Positions 62,591 to 64,000 of a DNA stretch of 64,000 bases are shown one piece after another. The notes beneath the pieces were generated by a model. That model had not been told where the DNA came from and searched no databases. It saw only the letters and a program-made list of their open reading frames with translations. Source of the DNA: Enoplosus armatus. Lineage: Eukaryota > Chordata > Actinopteri > Centrarchiformes > Enoplosidae. The position numbers were made by a program, and so were the translations under genes. Each line of letters opens with the position of its first letter. Positions within the stretch are counted from its first letter, which is position 1. Where the stretch lies: assembly GCF_043641665.1 (NCBI RefSeq), contig NC_092194.1, positions 16,927,298-16,991,297 of the forward strand, in the 5' to 3' direction.

Positions 62591-64000
62591 TGCAGCAGTG
62601 ATGTCCTAATTTACTGTGTCTGACACGCGGCTGAATCCAACTGAAAATATCTTTTATGACTGAGAACATTTTAAAACGATTTGAAATTATAAATGCATGA
62701 CATTATTATTTATAAATGATAGTAGGGCTTTTACATAGTTGATTACACTCCTCTCTTGTGAAATATTTACTGAAGTTTCCAGAAGTTCAAAAGAACAAAC
62801 AGTGACTTAAGAAAATATGTATATATATTTTGTTGTAATGCTACTGCATTTTGTATTTCTATCACTTCACTTTCAAATACAAAATATGAGCTTTAGATGC
62901 TAAATTTATTTAGGAAAATAGTGCAAAATATCTCTGTGTAGGACTACTTATATGTATATAATTTAATTTCTTTAAACCACGTATTCCTTTGTCATTGAGC
63001 TAATATTCAGGCGTAAATGTTTGTGAATATAGAAAGGGCCATATTAAGTGTAATGAGGTGAGATTATTTTAAAAGGACTGCTTCATGTGGTGACAAACAC
63101 TGCGTGTGTGCTCAAAGCAGTGCTGATGAACTTTCCTAGCGAGCCGTGACGCTTTGGTAATAGAAAATACAGGCCTTGTATGAGCACACACACACACACA
63201 CGTATACATTTTTTTTTTTTTTTTATGGAAAGCAGTTTCCTGCTCATGTAAAACAGGCCAGTAGGCTACAAAACTCTGGATTTAGCATCGCTCCACCAAC
63301 AAAAAGAGAAGGGGAAGATGAATGTTTTTAAGCTGTGATGGTGTACTCACTGTCTTCTGCTCTCAGAATAAAAAACTGTTTCCCCCAAACAACCGGCAAA
63401 CTCCATGAAGACCAATAACAGCCAAACAATTTAATAAGATACATTCAATTTCATTGTGCAACATTTGTCAATTGTTAATGCTCTAGCCTCCAACATAAGA
63501 CCAATGCCAATTTTGTCTGAACGTGCGTGGAGATTCCCGTGCTGTCTGTGAGGCTAATTGCACTTCATTCAACGTACCTTTTAATCTAATAAATAAACTT
63601 CTCTCTGGAGCTCTTGCAATAGGCTACATTTTTAGAGAAGTGGGGAAAACAATGCTCCATAAGACAGTTAACTTTTTATCAAGACATAAACAACAACACA
63701 AAAGAAGCGTATAAAAACAATAGCAATTAATAAGCACCCTGAAACACTAATGCAACGTTTTTTTTCCCCCCTCTTCTTTGATTGCTTATTCATGAAGTTA
63801 TACATTACCCCATTTTGCCCAAAGACATTTGCAGAAGTGTGCAGTAAAGAATCTGAGAGGAATTGTGTTGATGGATGGAGTAGCAGTCATACATCAGTCC
63901 TTCAGTACACCTGTCCTGCAAGTTCTTTCAGATAACAAGTTTGTAGTAAAAATTGACAGACTGTTAATTCCTCGTGTGTCTTTGGTCTGACTGTGTGTAG

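Larger units (their letters stand above)
60151..64000. other. Intergenic DNA 3' of slc25a21, probably towards pax9
   Basis: No exon is visible on either strand; in particular nothing resembling a paired domain appears in the - strand. Conserved vertebrate synteny places PAX9 convergent to SLC25A21, so this is probably the spacer. It holds GT/CA arrays (60164-60192, 60576-60602), three poly-G tracts (60406-60418, 60501-60521, 60762-60782), T-runs (61833-61852, 63209-63224) and two unique-looking blocks (60885-61080, 62390-62590). AT-rich sequence from 62640 to 64000 shows nothing else. Confidence 0.55.

Noticed and set aside
60151..64000. pax9 exons on the - strand
   Set aside because: Expected nearby from synteny and looked for, but no paired-domain or other pax9-like coding sequence is visible. 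The gene is presumably beyond the right edge.

Overview
The window looks like nuclear DNA from a ray-finned fish, most likely a percomorph teleost. It is AT-leaning, dominated by introns, rich in long CA/GT microsatellites, and scattered with short non-autonomous repeats of the kind common in percomorph introns. No bacterial, viral or plasmid-type gene organisation is present. Assignment to a species is not possible from the sequence alone.

The only protein-coding gene I can support is slc25a21 (the mitochondrial 2-oxodicarboxylate carrier, ODC) on the + strand. Nine coding exons (exons 2-10 of the expected ten) run from 31345 to the stop codon at 58831-58833. All have AG acceptors and GT donors, and they join in one frame to give residues 24-299 of a 299-residue protein, the same length as the human protein. 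The missing first exon (23 codons plus one base, about 70 nt) was not found and probably lies left of the window, so 1-31344 is most simply the 3' part of a very large intron 1. A 3' UTR with two AATAAA signals at 60114-60129 follows, and then intergenic DNA to the right edge.

From established vertebrate synteny the neighbour to the right should be pax9, convergent on the - strand. No paired-box or other pax9 exon is visible before 64000. Slc25a21 introns are known in mammals to hold regulatory elements for Pax9. Several low-repeat blocks here (intron 8 at 57840-58080, intron 7 at 56480-56815, intron 1 near 17270-17560, and the 3' flank near 60885-62590) have the look of conserved noncoding elements: balanced composition, homeodomain-type TAAT cores, RFX X-boxes, and no simple repeats. 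This is inference; no alignment could be run.

Region by region: 1-31344 is intron 1 with microsatellites, a TTAA-flanked MITE (3065-3443), an inverted-repeat element with an internal X-box (24530-25294), a 3 kb interval bounded by inverted ends (19270-22301), several copies of one old dispersed repeat, and candidate enhancers. 31394-42823 is intron 2. 42908-51084 is intron 3, the most repeat-dense part, with two further TTAA-flanked MITEs, a perfect 21-bp hairpin and two SINE-like fragments. 51085-58833 holds the compact 3' half of the gene. 58834 to about 60150 is the 3' UTR. 60150-64000 is intergenic, with clustered poly-G tracts and candidate regulatory sequence.

I did not find an unknown multi-gene system. 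The points most worth following are the candidate regulatory blocks, the three RFX X-box palindromes (one carried by a transposon-like element), the perfect hairpin, and the TTAA-flanked mobile elements.
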